Source: Bacteroidales bacterium
GTDB lineage: Bacteria > Bacteroidota > Bacteroidia > Bacteroidales > P3
Assembly: GCA_016292015.1 (NCBI GenBank)
Contig: JAEEZY010000025.1
Coordinates: forward strand, 1-64,000
Reading direction: 5' to 3'
Length of the DNA stretch: 64,000 bases
Shown here: positions 31,588 through 39,057 of the stretch, in pieces
Layout of the letters: the number at the start of each line of letters is the position of its first letter
Position numbering within the stretch: position 1 is the stretch's first letter
Made by a program: the position numbers and the translations under genes
Notes under the pieces: model-generated
What the model was told of the DNA's origin: nothing
What the model saw: only the letters and a program-made list of their open reading frames with translations
Database searches by the model: none

Positions 31588-33696
31588 ATGGAAAACTTTG
31601 AAATAGCATTAGACGAGACCAACATTGAGCAGAGGAAGGCTTTCGACCTCGTGGCTTACACTAACACCAGTCTTTTTATAACCGGTAAGGCGGGTACGGG
31701 CAAAACCACTTTTGTCAAGAGAATCCAAAAGGAGATAAACAAAAACTTTCTCATCCTGGCGCCTACTGGTATAGCGGCGCTTAATGTCGGTGGTCAGACT
31801 ATACACTCGTTCTTCGGATTCCCGCTGGAGATAATTGGGCCATATACCCGCATGGAGGTGTCGTACGACAAGCAGCAACTGCTTCAGAAGATAGACACTA
31901 TCATCATAGACGAGGCTTCGATGGTGCGCAGCGACCTTGTGGATGGCATGGATCGTTTCCTTCGGGCGTTGTTTGGCACTCATCTTCCTTTTGGCGGAAA
32001 GCAGATGGTGTTCGTCGGCGACTTGTTCCAGCTGCCTCCGGTTGTAATGAGTGGCTCAGCTGACGAGGAGATGCTGTGGGATCTATATGGTAAGGGTACG
32101 CCGTATTTCTATAAGGCTTTCGCCTTGAAGCGCATGAACCTGCCCAAGATAGAGTTCACTCGTGTTTACCGTCAAAACGATGTGAGATTCCTCGACATTC
32201 TAAATAGGATGAGGATAGGCGAAAACACTCAGGAAGACCTTGGTATTCTCAATGACCATGTCTGCGCAAACGATTCGGATAGGGATTTCTCCATCACGGT
32301 GACGAGCTATAACAACAGGGCTGACAGCATAAACGAAAGCAAGCTGGCGGAGATTGACTCGGAAGAATTCTGCTATGAAGGAAAAACCGAGGGCAAAATC
32401 AAAACCCAGGATATACCGGCACCCGCTATACTGAAACTCAAAGTGGGTGCACAGGTTATATTCTGTCGTAACTACTATGCACAAAACTGCGCCAACGGTA
32501 CTATCGCGAAAGTGAAATCATTGGATGAGGACAGCATTACCGTACAGCTAGAAAGCGGAAAAGAGGTTAATGTGGAGAAGATGGTTTGGGAGTCGAAGGA
32601 AAAGGTGTATAACAGGGAATCACGTAGGGTTGAGACCGAGGTGGTCGGAACATTCACTCAGTATCCCCTAAAACTGGCGTGGGCTATCACTGTCCATAAA
32701 TCGCAGGGCATGACCTTCGACAGAATGAAGTTCGACCTCACACGTGGCACCTTCATGGCAGGCCAGGCTTACGTGGCCATAAGCCGTATGCGTACATTGG
32801 AAGGCCTTACGTTGAGTAGGCGTATTAGTTCTTTGGACATCAAACAGAACGCCGAAATAAGGTCTTTCTCTAACACCTTCAACGATTCATCGCTGATAGA
32901 CGACGAGTTGGATTTCGGAAGATGCTTCTACAAATACTTGGGCAAGAATGACTATGACAATGCGGCAAAAGTATGTCTACGGCAGGCAATCATCAAAATC
33001 AAACATGGCGACTACCGTAATGCTGCGCTGATGGCCAAGAAGATGTTTGACGTTATGCTTGACGACGAGTGCCTTAAGGGCTTGACTAAAAAGGTTAAGT
33101 TACTTAAAGACTGCAGCATGACATGCAACTTCTTGAACGCCGTGTTGTGTCAATACAGTGGCCGGTATGAAGAGGCTGTCGGCTATGTGGATCTGGTATT
33201 GGTGAGAAAGAAGTGCCTGGAGGCAATGTTCATCAAGGCAAAAGCATTGTACGAACTGGGGATGTTCACAGAGGCTCTTGGTGTGGTAAGCCAAATCCGC
33301 GAGGCTTCTGCCAAGTCGGAGGACAGAATGTCGATAGACAAGAAGCAGTATCTTTTTGAGGCCAAGCTGAACCAGCAACTAAACCGCCCCAGTCTGGATA
33401 TTTACAAAAGACTTTGCAAGCAGTGTCCTGAGTACATACCAACCTATCTCTGGATTCGCAAAGAGGCTATTGCCAAGGATCTCAAGCTCAAAGTGAAAGA
33501 GGATGGTAAAGACAAGGAACTCTCAGAGGCGTTCAATAATAAGGATGTGCCGGACAAGAAGTTTGAGAAGATGCTGGTGAAGGCTAAGGAGGACTACTCT
33601 GTCTTTTCCGTCTTCTCAAAGAAAGTGAGAAGGATTGGAGAGGCGGAAGAAAAGATAGACCCCAGAAAGAAGATTGAACTATCGTTTGGTGAATAG
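31588..33696 (+). CDS. Pif1/RecD-type SF1B helicase with C-terminal helical repeat region
   Basis: 702 residues. Motif I GKAGTGKT is at 33-40, motif Ia APTGIAALNVGGQTIHSFFG, motif II IIIDEASM at 105-112, motif III GDLFQLPPV, and the late motif TVHKSQGMTFD with AYVAISRMRTLEGLTL. These define a Pif1/Dda-like 5'-to-3' DNA helicase. From about residue 450 to the end runs an all-helical region with paired helices resembling TPR units (CQYSGRYEEAVGYVDL, then KALYELGMFTEALGVVSQ), probably for protein contacts. Pif1-like proteins resolve G-quadruplexes and R-loops; the repeat tail is an unusual addition. Has its own promoter. Confidence 0.8.
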   Translation: MENFEIALDETNIEQRKAFDLVAYTNTSLFITGKAGTGKTTFVKRIQKEINKNFLILAPTGIAALNVGGQTIHSFFGFPLEIIGPYTRMEVSYDKQQLLQKIDTIIIDEASMVRSDLVDGMDRFLRALFGTHLPFGGKQMVFVGDLFQLPPVVMSGSADEEMLWDLYGKGTPYFYKAFALKRMNLPKIEFTRVYRQNDVRFLDILNRMRIGENTQEDLGILNDHVCANDSDRDFSITVTSYNNRADSINESKLAEIDSEEFCYEGKTEGKIKTQDIPAPAILKLKVGAQVIFCRNYYAQNCANGTIAKVKSLDEDSITVQLESGKEVNVEKMVWESKEKVYNRESRRVETEVVGTFTQYPLKLAWAITVHKSQGMTFDRMKFDLTRGTFMAGQAYVAISRMRTLEGLTLSRRISSLDIKQNAEIRSFSNTFNDSSLIDDELDFGRCFYKYLGKNDYDNAAKVCLRQAIIKIKHGDYRNAALMAKKMFDVMLDDECLKGLTKKVKLLKDCSMTCNFLNAVLCQYSGRYEEAVGYVDLVLVRKKCLEAMFIKAKALYELGMFTEALGVVSQIREASAKSEDRMSIDKKQYLFEAKLNQQLNRPSLDIYKRLCKQCPEYIPTYLWIRKEAIAKDLKLKVKEDGKDKELSEAFNNKDVPDKKFEKMLVKAKEDYSVFSVFSKKVRRIGEAEEKIDPRKKIELSFGE

Positions 33697-33718
33697 CCTG
33701 AACTGTGGCGCAAAAAGA

Positions 33719-33742
33719 TTGCGTGTGGCGTTCCTATTTTTG
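33719..33742 (+). promoter_or_regulatory. Promoter of the 33847 gene, TTG-N13 type
   Basis: TTG (33719-33721), a 13-nt spacer and TATTTTTG (33735-33742). The start codon is about 105 nt further on, so there is a long leader. Confidence 0.55.
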
Positions 33743-33846
33743 CAGACGTAATAAAATCCAAAGGGAAACCTGAATTAAACTGTATATAATCTTAACACAT
33801 TAACCTTTTAGAAGTTGCGCCCGACACGGATTAAGGGTATTTTATC

Positions 33847-34323
33847 ATGAGAAAAAACATTTATTTGTTTGTCATTGCAACGATGCTGTTCGCAATCATG
33901 CCGGTATGTGCATCTGCTGCCTCGATGGTCAATCAGCCGTCTGAGAGTTTTGCGTCGGCGGGACACAAGATCAACAGCTACAAGTACATCTACATCGAGA
34001 ACCAGGGAAACCAGTACGGGCTCGAAGAACGCTACCGCGACTTTTTCACGGAGATTGGCTTCACTGTACTTACAGAAGAGGAATATGAGTTGCTTGGCTC
34101 GGCTGAACGCCAGAAACTGTTGATAGTTAACTACACTTGCATGGTGGTGGCTGGTGCCGCCAGCTCGCAGACGCTCACCATGCGTAACACTTCGGACAGG
34201 ATTGTCTATAGCCGTTCGGAGAGCGCCTACACCATGACAGCCAACTCGGACATGAGACGTGCTGCCAAGAAGATAATGAAGGCGATAAAAAAACTGGAAT
34301 ACAGATACGAGGGGGGAGAGTAA
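33847..34323 (+). CDS. Secreted protein of unknown function
   Basis: 158 residues with a signal peptide (MRKNIYLFVIATMLFAIMPV, ending CASAA). The mature part has a YKYIYIENQGNQYGLEERYR segment and later SRSESAYTMTANSDMRRAAK with a basic helical end. It resembles small periplasmic proteins that probably bind or sense something, but no family is recognised. It lies between the helicase and a lipoprotein gene, each with its own promoter. Confidence 0.55.
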   Translation: MRKNIYLFVIATMLFAIMPVCASAASMVNQPSESFASAGHKINSYKYIYIENQGNQYGLEERYRDFFTEIGFTVLTEEEYELLGSAERQKLLIVNYTCMVVAGAASSQTLTMRNTSDRIVYSRSESAYTMTANSDMRRAAKKIMKAIKKLEYRYEGGE

Positions 34324-34421
34324 AGGAGGCCGTTTTTGGTGAAAGCATCGCATTTCATACAATAACCCCAGTATTTCATACACTTCCCGTCAAAAAGCTT
34401 CGGCGGGCAGTGTTTTGTGTT

Positions 34422-34429
34422 TACTTTTG
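34422..34429 (+). promoter_or_regulatory. -7 element of the 34463 lipoprotein gene
   Basis: TACTTTTG, 34 nt before the ATG; a CTTCGG lies about 20 nt upstream where the other local promoters have TTGCG. Confidence 0.5.
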
Positions 34430-34462
34430 CAATACGAAACAAACAATAAAACATTATCAATA

Positions 34463-35269
34463 ATGAGAAAAACTCTTGTCCTTTTTTTCGCAGCGGTTTC
34501 GCTGCTTGCTTGCAAAAGTCCGAAATCTTCAGCGGATGAGGCTAAAGTCGAATTTACGGAGGAACGTCGCGATGCCATTGCAACTCAATGTGACTCAGTA
34601 ATGGGAATGCTGGCCGACAGTTCGATGTCTGCCGAAGAGCTATGTGCACCGTTGAAGCGGCTTGGCGACACGCTACGGTATGTGATAAGCAACGATCTAT
34701 TGTTTGAAACCAACCACGAGATGCGTGCGTTTGTACGCCACCTCGCATACGAGTTGATTTGCGATAAAAGGGGGATTGACCCCGATTGCTTCGTTTGGTC
34801 TTTATACGAGGTGCCCTACCTGTGGCTTGTGTCGCACGGCGACAGCAACGACTGTATGTACACTTCCTTCTTCCGCTCTTCGGGCGAGGCATGGGCGAGG
34901 TTCTCCACCTTGGCACTTGCCGGCGACGTTGACGGGCGGCTCCCAGCGGCGGTGCTTACTGTCACCAACTATATCGATACGGTTATCGACAACCTGGAAA
35001 TAGAGTTTCAATATGATGTCAACCATAGCGAAACCATCGGGGCCGAGGACGTGATAATGGACACTTCGGATGCTGCATCGGGCATCGTGAGGGTCATTTT
35101 GGACTCTGACGATATTGTCGCAAGACTCAAGAAATGCGGCGTGGTTTGTGTGAGGTATAATGCGAAAACAGAGGAAGTGGATATGCGATATATCAACTAT
35201 AAATTCGAGGAACAACTCGCCTGTTGCCCATTCATTGCCAAGCGACAGGTACCTGTCTCAAACAACTGA
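34463..35269 (+). CDS. Lipoprotein of unknown function
   Basis: 268 residues from the ATG at 34463, which heads a signal peptide with lipobox SLLAC (Cys 17). The mature part has a helical N-terminal region (RDAIATQCDSVMGMLADSSM) and a mixed C-terminal domain with an aromatic cluster (FVWSLYEVPYLWLVSHG) and acidic residues. No family is recognised. A terminator follows directly. Confidence 0.55.
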   Translation: MRKTLVLFFAAVSLLACKSPKSSADEAKVEFTEERRDAIATQCDSVMGMLADSSMSAEELCAPLKRLGDTLRYVISNDLLFETNHEMRAFVRHLAYELICDKRGIDPDCFVWSLYEVPYLWLVSHGDSNDCMYTSFFRSSGEAWARFSTLALAGDVDGRLPAAVLTVTNYIDTVIDNLEIEFQYDVNHSETIGAEDVIMDTSDAASGIVRVILDSDDIVARLKKCGVVCVRYNAKTEEVDMRYINYKFEEQLACCPFIAKRQVPVSNN

Positions 35270-35275
35270 GGGGAT

Positions 35276-35308
35276 AAAAAGGCGACTCCAACGAGCCGTC
35301 TTTTTGCT
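35276..35308 (+). terminator. Terminator after the 34463 lipoprotein gene
   Basis: AAAAAGGCGACTC (35276-35288) and GAGCCGTCTTTTT (35293-35305) pair with two weak positions around a 4-nt loop. Confidence 0.6.
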
Positions 35309-35497
35309 TTAAGATTCGGGGGATTCGGTGAAAATGGCAAAAGTATGCGAAAACGATTCTTGCTTCGCTTGAAATTTGGGCGAAAAAGCGAACGGCTGGA
35401 GATGTGGGCTGGGTTGTCGATTGCGAACTGTAGCAACTGCAACTCATGGTTGGCAGTTGGTGGCTGGCGAAGGGGAGGGGCGAGGGCGCGGGCCGAT

Positions 35498-35617
35498 GGG
35501 GTGAGAAAGCTGGATGGCTGCAAGGGGCTTTGCGGGTCGGCGACGAGCTGAATGACGAACCGCTATGCGGATTTGCGCCTGGTGTAACGGGAGAGGCTGA
35601 ACGAGGTGTGGGACTTG
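35498..35617 (+). pseudogene. Decayed C-terminal fragment of an M64-family peptidase gene
   Basis: In one reading frame with two stop codons the sequence gives GV...G..KGL....T.*, then MTNRYADLRLV*, then RERLNEVWDL. The intact M64 gene of this window ends GVYEGAGYQSKGL and NCMMNHYAHF, then CPVCQKRLNEMFDLYTR. The matches KGL, M-x-N-x-YA and RLNE-x-x-DL fall in the right order and spacing with one two-codon gap, so this is probably the tail of a dead paralogue. The rest of the gene is not recognisable upstream. Confidence 0.5.
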
Positions 35618-35677
35618 GTAGTTGAGTTTACACTAATTTTTTTTGGGGCGAGGGTGGGTTGGATGGGATTTGTTTTG

Positions 35678-35685
35678 TATCTTTG
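35678..35685 (+). promoter_or_regulatory. -7 element of the second 11-bp-array element
   Basis: TATCTTTG followed by a short leader, a 29-codon frame at 35720 and the repeat array at 35838. The -33 region is weak; a TTG lies 16 nt upstream. Confidence 0.5.
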
Positions 35686-35719
35686 TAAACGGAAAGAATC
35701 GATCTTATATTATTATATA

Positions 35720-35809
35720 ATGCGATGGATCAATCATATAGGTTCGTTTCCGGGTGTTTTTCATCTGTTTTTGGTTGCGGTGCTGCTGTATGTAACATGC
35801 TGTCAATAA
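35720..35809 (+). CDS. Possible 29-residue hydrophobic peptide
   Basis: ATG at 35720, about 28 nt after the expected transcription start, opens a frame for 29 residues beginning MRWINHIGSFPGVFHLFLVA and ending LLYVTCCQ. The middle is one membrane-length hydrophobic stretch with a positively charged N-terminus, as in small membrane proteins and type I toxin-like peptides. No homology is claimed. It stops 28 nt before the 11-bp repeat array. Locus 1 has a short ORF in the same place but of different sequence. Confidence 0.4.
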   Translation: MRWINHIGSFPGVFHLFLVAVLLYVTCCQ

Positions 35810-35837
35810 AATATTAAATCAATCACTTTCGTTTTAC

Positions 35838-35936
35838 TTCTGTATCACTGATGTATCAGTCAGGTGTTACTGTTGTTCCGGGTATATGACCCATTCGTGA
35901 CCCATTCGTGACCTCTTCGTGGTTGCTTCGTGTCTG
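35838..35936 (+). repeat. Degenerate 11-bp tandem repeat array, locus 2
   Basis: Nine 11-bp units without indels: TTCTGTATCAC, TGATGTATCAG, TCAGGTGTTAC, TGTTGTTCCGG, GTATATGACCC, ATTCGTGACCC, ATTCGTGACCT, CTTCGTGGTTG, CTTCGTGTCTG. The first units resemble those at locus 1 (CTCCGTATCAC on the minus strand of 6829-6839). Confidence 0.7.
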
Positions 35937-36119
35937 GTATTGGCGGGGGAGGGTTTTATATGCTTAACACAAGGCGATAATATAGGGGTTGACCTAAATA
36001 TATCTCAAGCAATTTGGATTTCATTAAAATATGACGGAAACGCTCTGAACATCATGCGGAGAGATGTTTATTGTTGAGTTTTAATTGGTTATGATGTTTT
36101 TGGGTTGGCAGATATATCA
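35937..36119. other. Spacer without visible genes
   Basis: AT-rich sequence between the 11-bp array and the promoter of the thioredoxin-like gene. Frames are short and interrupted, and no hairpin or repeat stands out. Confidence 0.5.
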
Positions 36120-36143
36120 TTGCCAAAAAAAATCGTATCTTTG
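36120..36143 (+). promoter_or_regulatory. Promoter of the thioredoxin-like gene, TTG-N13 type
   Basis: TTG (36120-36122), a 13-nt spacer and TATCTTTG (36136-36143), 35 nt before the ATG at 36178. Confidence 0.6.
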
Positions 36144-36177
36144 CAGGACGGAAGAGAAATAAAAAAAACGTAAAAAG

Positions 36178-36735
36178 ATGAAAAAGACGGTTATCATTGC
36201 GTTGCTGGCGATGCTGTGCATCCCGACGGGCAAGGCGCAGGTGAAATGGAACAGTATGGAGCAGTCGGCCAAGGTGGCGACGGCGAACAACGGGAAGTTG
36301 TTTTTTGTGGATTTCTACACGACGTGGTGCGGGTGGTGCAAGAAGATGGACAAGGACACGTTTACGGACAAGGTGGTGGCGAAGATAATGAACAAGTATT
36401 TCATACCGACGAAGTTTGATGCGGAAGGTGACGCATCGTTCACGTGGAACGGGGTGGAATACAAGGGGGGAGGAGTGGCGGCCAACGGAAGGCGAGCGAC
36501 GCATCCGTTTGCGCAGGCGATACTTGGGGCGAGGATGGGATTTCCGTCGTTTGCGATATTCGGGCCGGACAGGAAGCTGCTGACGGTGATACCGGGATAC
36601 AACAGTGCGGCGGACTTTACGGTGATACTGTGGTATTTCGCTTCGGGCGACTATGAGAAATATGCGTTTGAGAAGTATGCAGCCATATTCGACACGCAGA
36701 TAAGGCCGACGATGGAGAAGGCGTTAGGGCTGTGA
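36178..36735 (+). CDS. Periplasmic thioredoxin-fold protein
   Basis: 185 residues with a signal peptide (MKKTVIIALLAMLCIPTGKA). The redox motif CGWC is at 51-54 after LFFVDFYTTW, and a cis-proline region FPSFAIFGPDRKLL follows, as in thioredoxin-like proteins. It would reduce or exchange disulfides in the periplasm. An insertion with GGGVAANGRRATHPFAQA between the two halves is unusual for plain thioredoxin. It lies 58 nt before ftsY and may be co-transcribed with it. Confidence 0.75.
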   Translation: MKKTVIIALLAMLCIPTGKAQVKWNSMEQSAKVATANNGKLFFVDFYTTWCGWCKKMDKDTFTDKVVAKIMNKYFIPTKFDAEGDASFTWNGVEYKGGGVAANGRRATHPFAQAILGARMGFPSFAIFGPDRKLLTVIPGYNSAADFTVILWYFASGDYEKYAFEKYAAIFDTQIRPTMEKALGL

Positions 36736-36793
36736 GGCGAGAGTAGGCAAGAGGGACAACAAAAACAGAGAAACAAACAATAAAGCAGAAACT

Positions 36794-37753
36794 ATGGGCT
36801 GGTTTTCCTTTGGAAAAGACAAGACAAAAGAAAAGGAGACGCTAGACAAGGGGCTCGTCAAGACGAAGGAAAACCTTCTGACGCGACTGACGAAGGCAAT
36901 CGCCGGGCGCACGACGATAGACGACAGCGTGCTGGACGACCTGGAGGAGACGCTGATCAGCTCGGACGTGGGGGTGGAGACGACGTTGAAGATTATAGAT
37001 CAGCTGCAGCAGCGGATAAAGCGGGACCGATATATCAGCACGACGGAGCTGAACTCGATACTGAGGGCGGAGATAGCGACTTTGCTGAAGCATGAGGGGA
37101 GCGGATTTACGAAAGACTTTGAGGAGGCGCTGCCGAAGAAGCCGTATGTGATACTGGTGGTGGGGGTGAACGGAGTTGGGAAGACCACCACGATAGGGAA
37201 GCTGGCCTACAGGTACAAGCAGGCGGGGAAGAAGGTGATGCTGGGGGCGTCGGACACATTCAGGGCTGCGGCGGTGGAGCAGCTGACGATATGGTCGGAG
37301 AGGGTGGGGGTGCCCATCGTGCAACAAGGGATGAACGCCGACCCGGCGTCGGTGGCATACGACACGTTGCAGTCGGCGCTGTCGAAAGACATAGATGTGG
37401 TGATAATAGACACGGCCGGACGACTGCACAACAAGGTGGGGCTTATGAACGAGCTCACGAAGATACGCAAGGTGATGCAGAAGCTTATACCCGATGCTCC
37501 GCACGAGGTGCTGCTGGTGCTGGACGCCAGCACGGGACAGAACGCTGTGGAGCAGGCGCGCCAGTTTACGTCGGCCACGGATGTGAACGCGTTGGCGCTG
37601 ACCAAACTTGACGGCACGGCGAAGGGCGGGGTGGCCATAGGCATCTGCGACCAGTTCAAGATACCGGTGCGGTATATAGGGCTGGGAGAGCAGATGACGG
37701 ACTTGCAGGTGTTTGATGCCGACGAGTTTGTGGATTCGCTGTTTAAAAGCTAA
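36794..37753 (+). CDS. ftsY: Signal recognition particle receptor FtsY
   Basis: 319 residues with the N-domain helices (about 1-105) and the SRP GTPase G-domain. G1 GVNGVGKTT is at 124-132, followed by DTFRAAAVEQL (G2 region), DTAGR (G3), TKLDGTAKGG (G4) and GLGEQMTDLQVFDADEFV at the end. It docks ribosome-nascent-chain/SRP complexes at the membrane. The acidic A-domain is very short, as usual in Bacteroidota. rimO follows after 8 nt, so the genes form an operon. Confidence 0.93.
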   Translation: MGWFSFGKDKTKEKETLDKGLVKTKENLLTRLTKAIAGRTTIDDSVLDDLEETLISSDVGVETTLKIIDQLQQRIKRDRYISTTELNSILRAEIATLLKHEGSGFTKDFEEALPKKPYVILVVGVNGVGKTTTIGKLAYRYKQAGKKVMLGASDTFRAAAVEQLTIWSERVGVPIVQQGMNADPASVAYDTLQSALSKDIDVVIIDTAGRLHNKVGLMNELTKIRKVMQKLIPDAPHEVLLVLDASTGQNAVEQARQFTSATDVNALALTKLDGTAKGGVAIGICDQFKIPVRYIGLGEQMTDLQVFDADEFVDSLFKS

Positions 37754-37761
37754 CGGAGGCG

Positions 37762-39057
37762 ATGAAGGTCAATATCATAACACTAGGCTGTTCGAAGAAC
37801 ACGGTGGATTCGGAGAACCTGGCGGGAGCGCTGGCGGATGCCGGATTCAAGGTGTTTTTCGACCGACAGACCAACGACTGTGAGGTGGTGATAATCAACA
37901 CGTGCGGCTTCATAGGCGATGCGAAGGAAGAGTCGGTGAACACGATACTGCAGCAGGCGGAAGTGAAGCAGAGGGGAAGGAAGAAGCGGACTCTGATAGC
38001 GGTGGGCTGCCTGGTGGAGCGTTATAAGGCTGAGCTGGAGAAGGAGCTGCCCGATGTGGATGCGTGGTTCGGGGTGCACGAATGGAGGGAGATAGCGGAA
38101 TATGTCAGCGGTCAGCGGTCGGAGGTAGTAGGCCAGTTGCAGCGGAAGCAGAGCACGCCAAGCCACTACGCTTACTTGAAGATTTCGGAAGGTTGCAACC
38201 GTTCGTGTTCGTATTGTGCGATACCGCTCATACGCGGAAGGCATGTTTCGCGACCGATGGAGGAGATAGTGGAGGAGGCGAAACGGCTTGTACAATCGGG
38301 GGTGAAGGAGTTGCTGGTAATAGCGCAGGATACCACGTTCTATGGGTTGGACCTATATGGAGAACGGAGGTTGGCGCAGCTGCTCGAGCGTCTTGCGACG
38401 GAGAGCGGAGCTGAGTGGATAAGGCTGCATTATACTTATCCGGCATCGTTTCCGCTGGAGGTGCTGGACGTTATGTCAAAGCATGACAACATCTGCAAAT
38501 ATCTTGACATTCCGCTGCAACATATCAACACTGCATTACTGGCATCGATGCAACGCAATATAGACAGAGAAGCGACGATGCGACTGATAGATGCCATACG
38601 GCGGAAGATGCCGGAGATAACGTTGAGAACCACTCTGATAGTGGGGTATCCCGGAGAGACGGAGGAGATGTTTCAGGAGCTGAAATCGTTTGTTGAGGAG
38701 GCAAAGTTCGACAGGTTGGGGGCATTTGCGTACTCGCAGGAGGAGGGCACGCCGGCAGAACGGCTGGGAGACCCTGTGCCAGAGGATGAGAAACAACGCC
38801 GCCTAGCGGAGATTATGGAGCTGCAAGACGGCATAGCAATGGACAAGAACAGCAGGCTTGTTGGGCAGACGATGCGAGTGCTGATAGACAGGATTGAAGG
38901 TCGATACTATATCGGACGCTCGCAGGCGGACTCGCCGGAGGTGGACGACGAAGTTATCATAACGGTAGGGAGGAAGGAGGCTCCGCGGATTGGGGACTTC
39001 TGTGATGTGCGCGTCACGCAGGCATTTGAGCACGACGTGATGGCGGAAATATGCTAG
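37762..39057 (+). CDS. rimO: Ribosomal protein S12 methylthiotransferase RimO
   Basis: 431 residues. The MTTase domain cysteines are C10 (TLGCSKN), C48 (INTCGF) and C83 (AVGCLVE); the radical SAM cluster is C145, C149 and C152 (EGCNRSCSYCAIPLIRG). A C-terminal TRAM-like domain follows. The enzyme adds a methylthio group to an aspartate of ribosomal protein S12. The linker at about residues 115-130 is encoded by a 7-bp periodic GTCAGCG/GTCGGAG stretch. Its stop codon shares the bases CTAG with the stop of the convergent gene. Confidence 0.9.
   Translation: MKVNIITLGCSKNTVDSENLAGALADAGFKVFFDRQTNDCEVVIINTCGFIGDAKEESVNTILQQAEVKQRGRKKRTLIAVGCLVERYKAELEKELPDVDAWFGVHEWREIAEYVSGQRSEVVGQLQRKQSTPSHYAYLKISEGCNRSCSYCAIPLIRGRHVSRPMEEIVEEAKRLVQSGVKELLVIAQDTTFYGLDLYGERRLAQLLERLATESGAEWIRLHYTYPASFPLEVLDVMSKHDNICKYLDIPLQHINTALLASMQRNIDREATMRLIDAIRRKMPEITLRTTLIVGYPGETEEMFQELKSFVEEAKFDRLGAFAYSQEEGTPAERLGDPVPEDEKQRRLAEIMELQDGIAMDKNSRLVGQTMRVLIDRIEGRYYIGRSQADSPEVDDEVIITVGRKEAPRIGDFCDVRVTQAFEHDVMAEIC

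Noticed and set aside
35345-35551. 68-codon frame before the M64 fragment
   Set aside because: No start context or recognisable domain; only its last part matches the M64 tail, so it is better described as decayed sequence.
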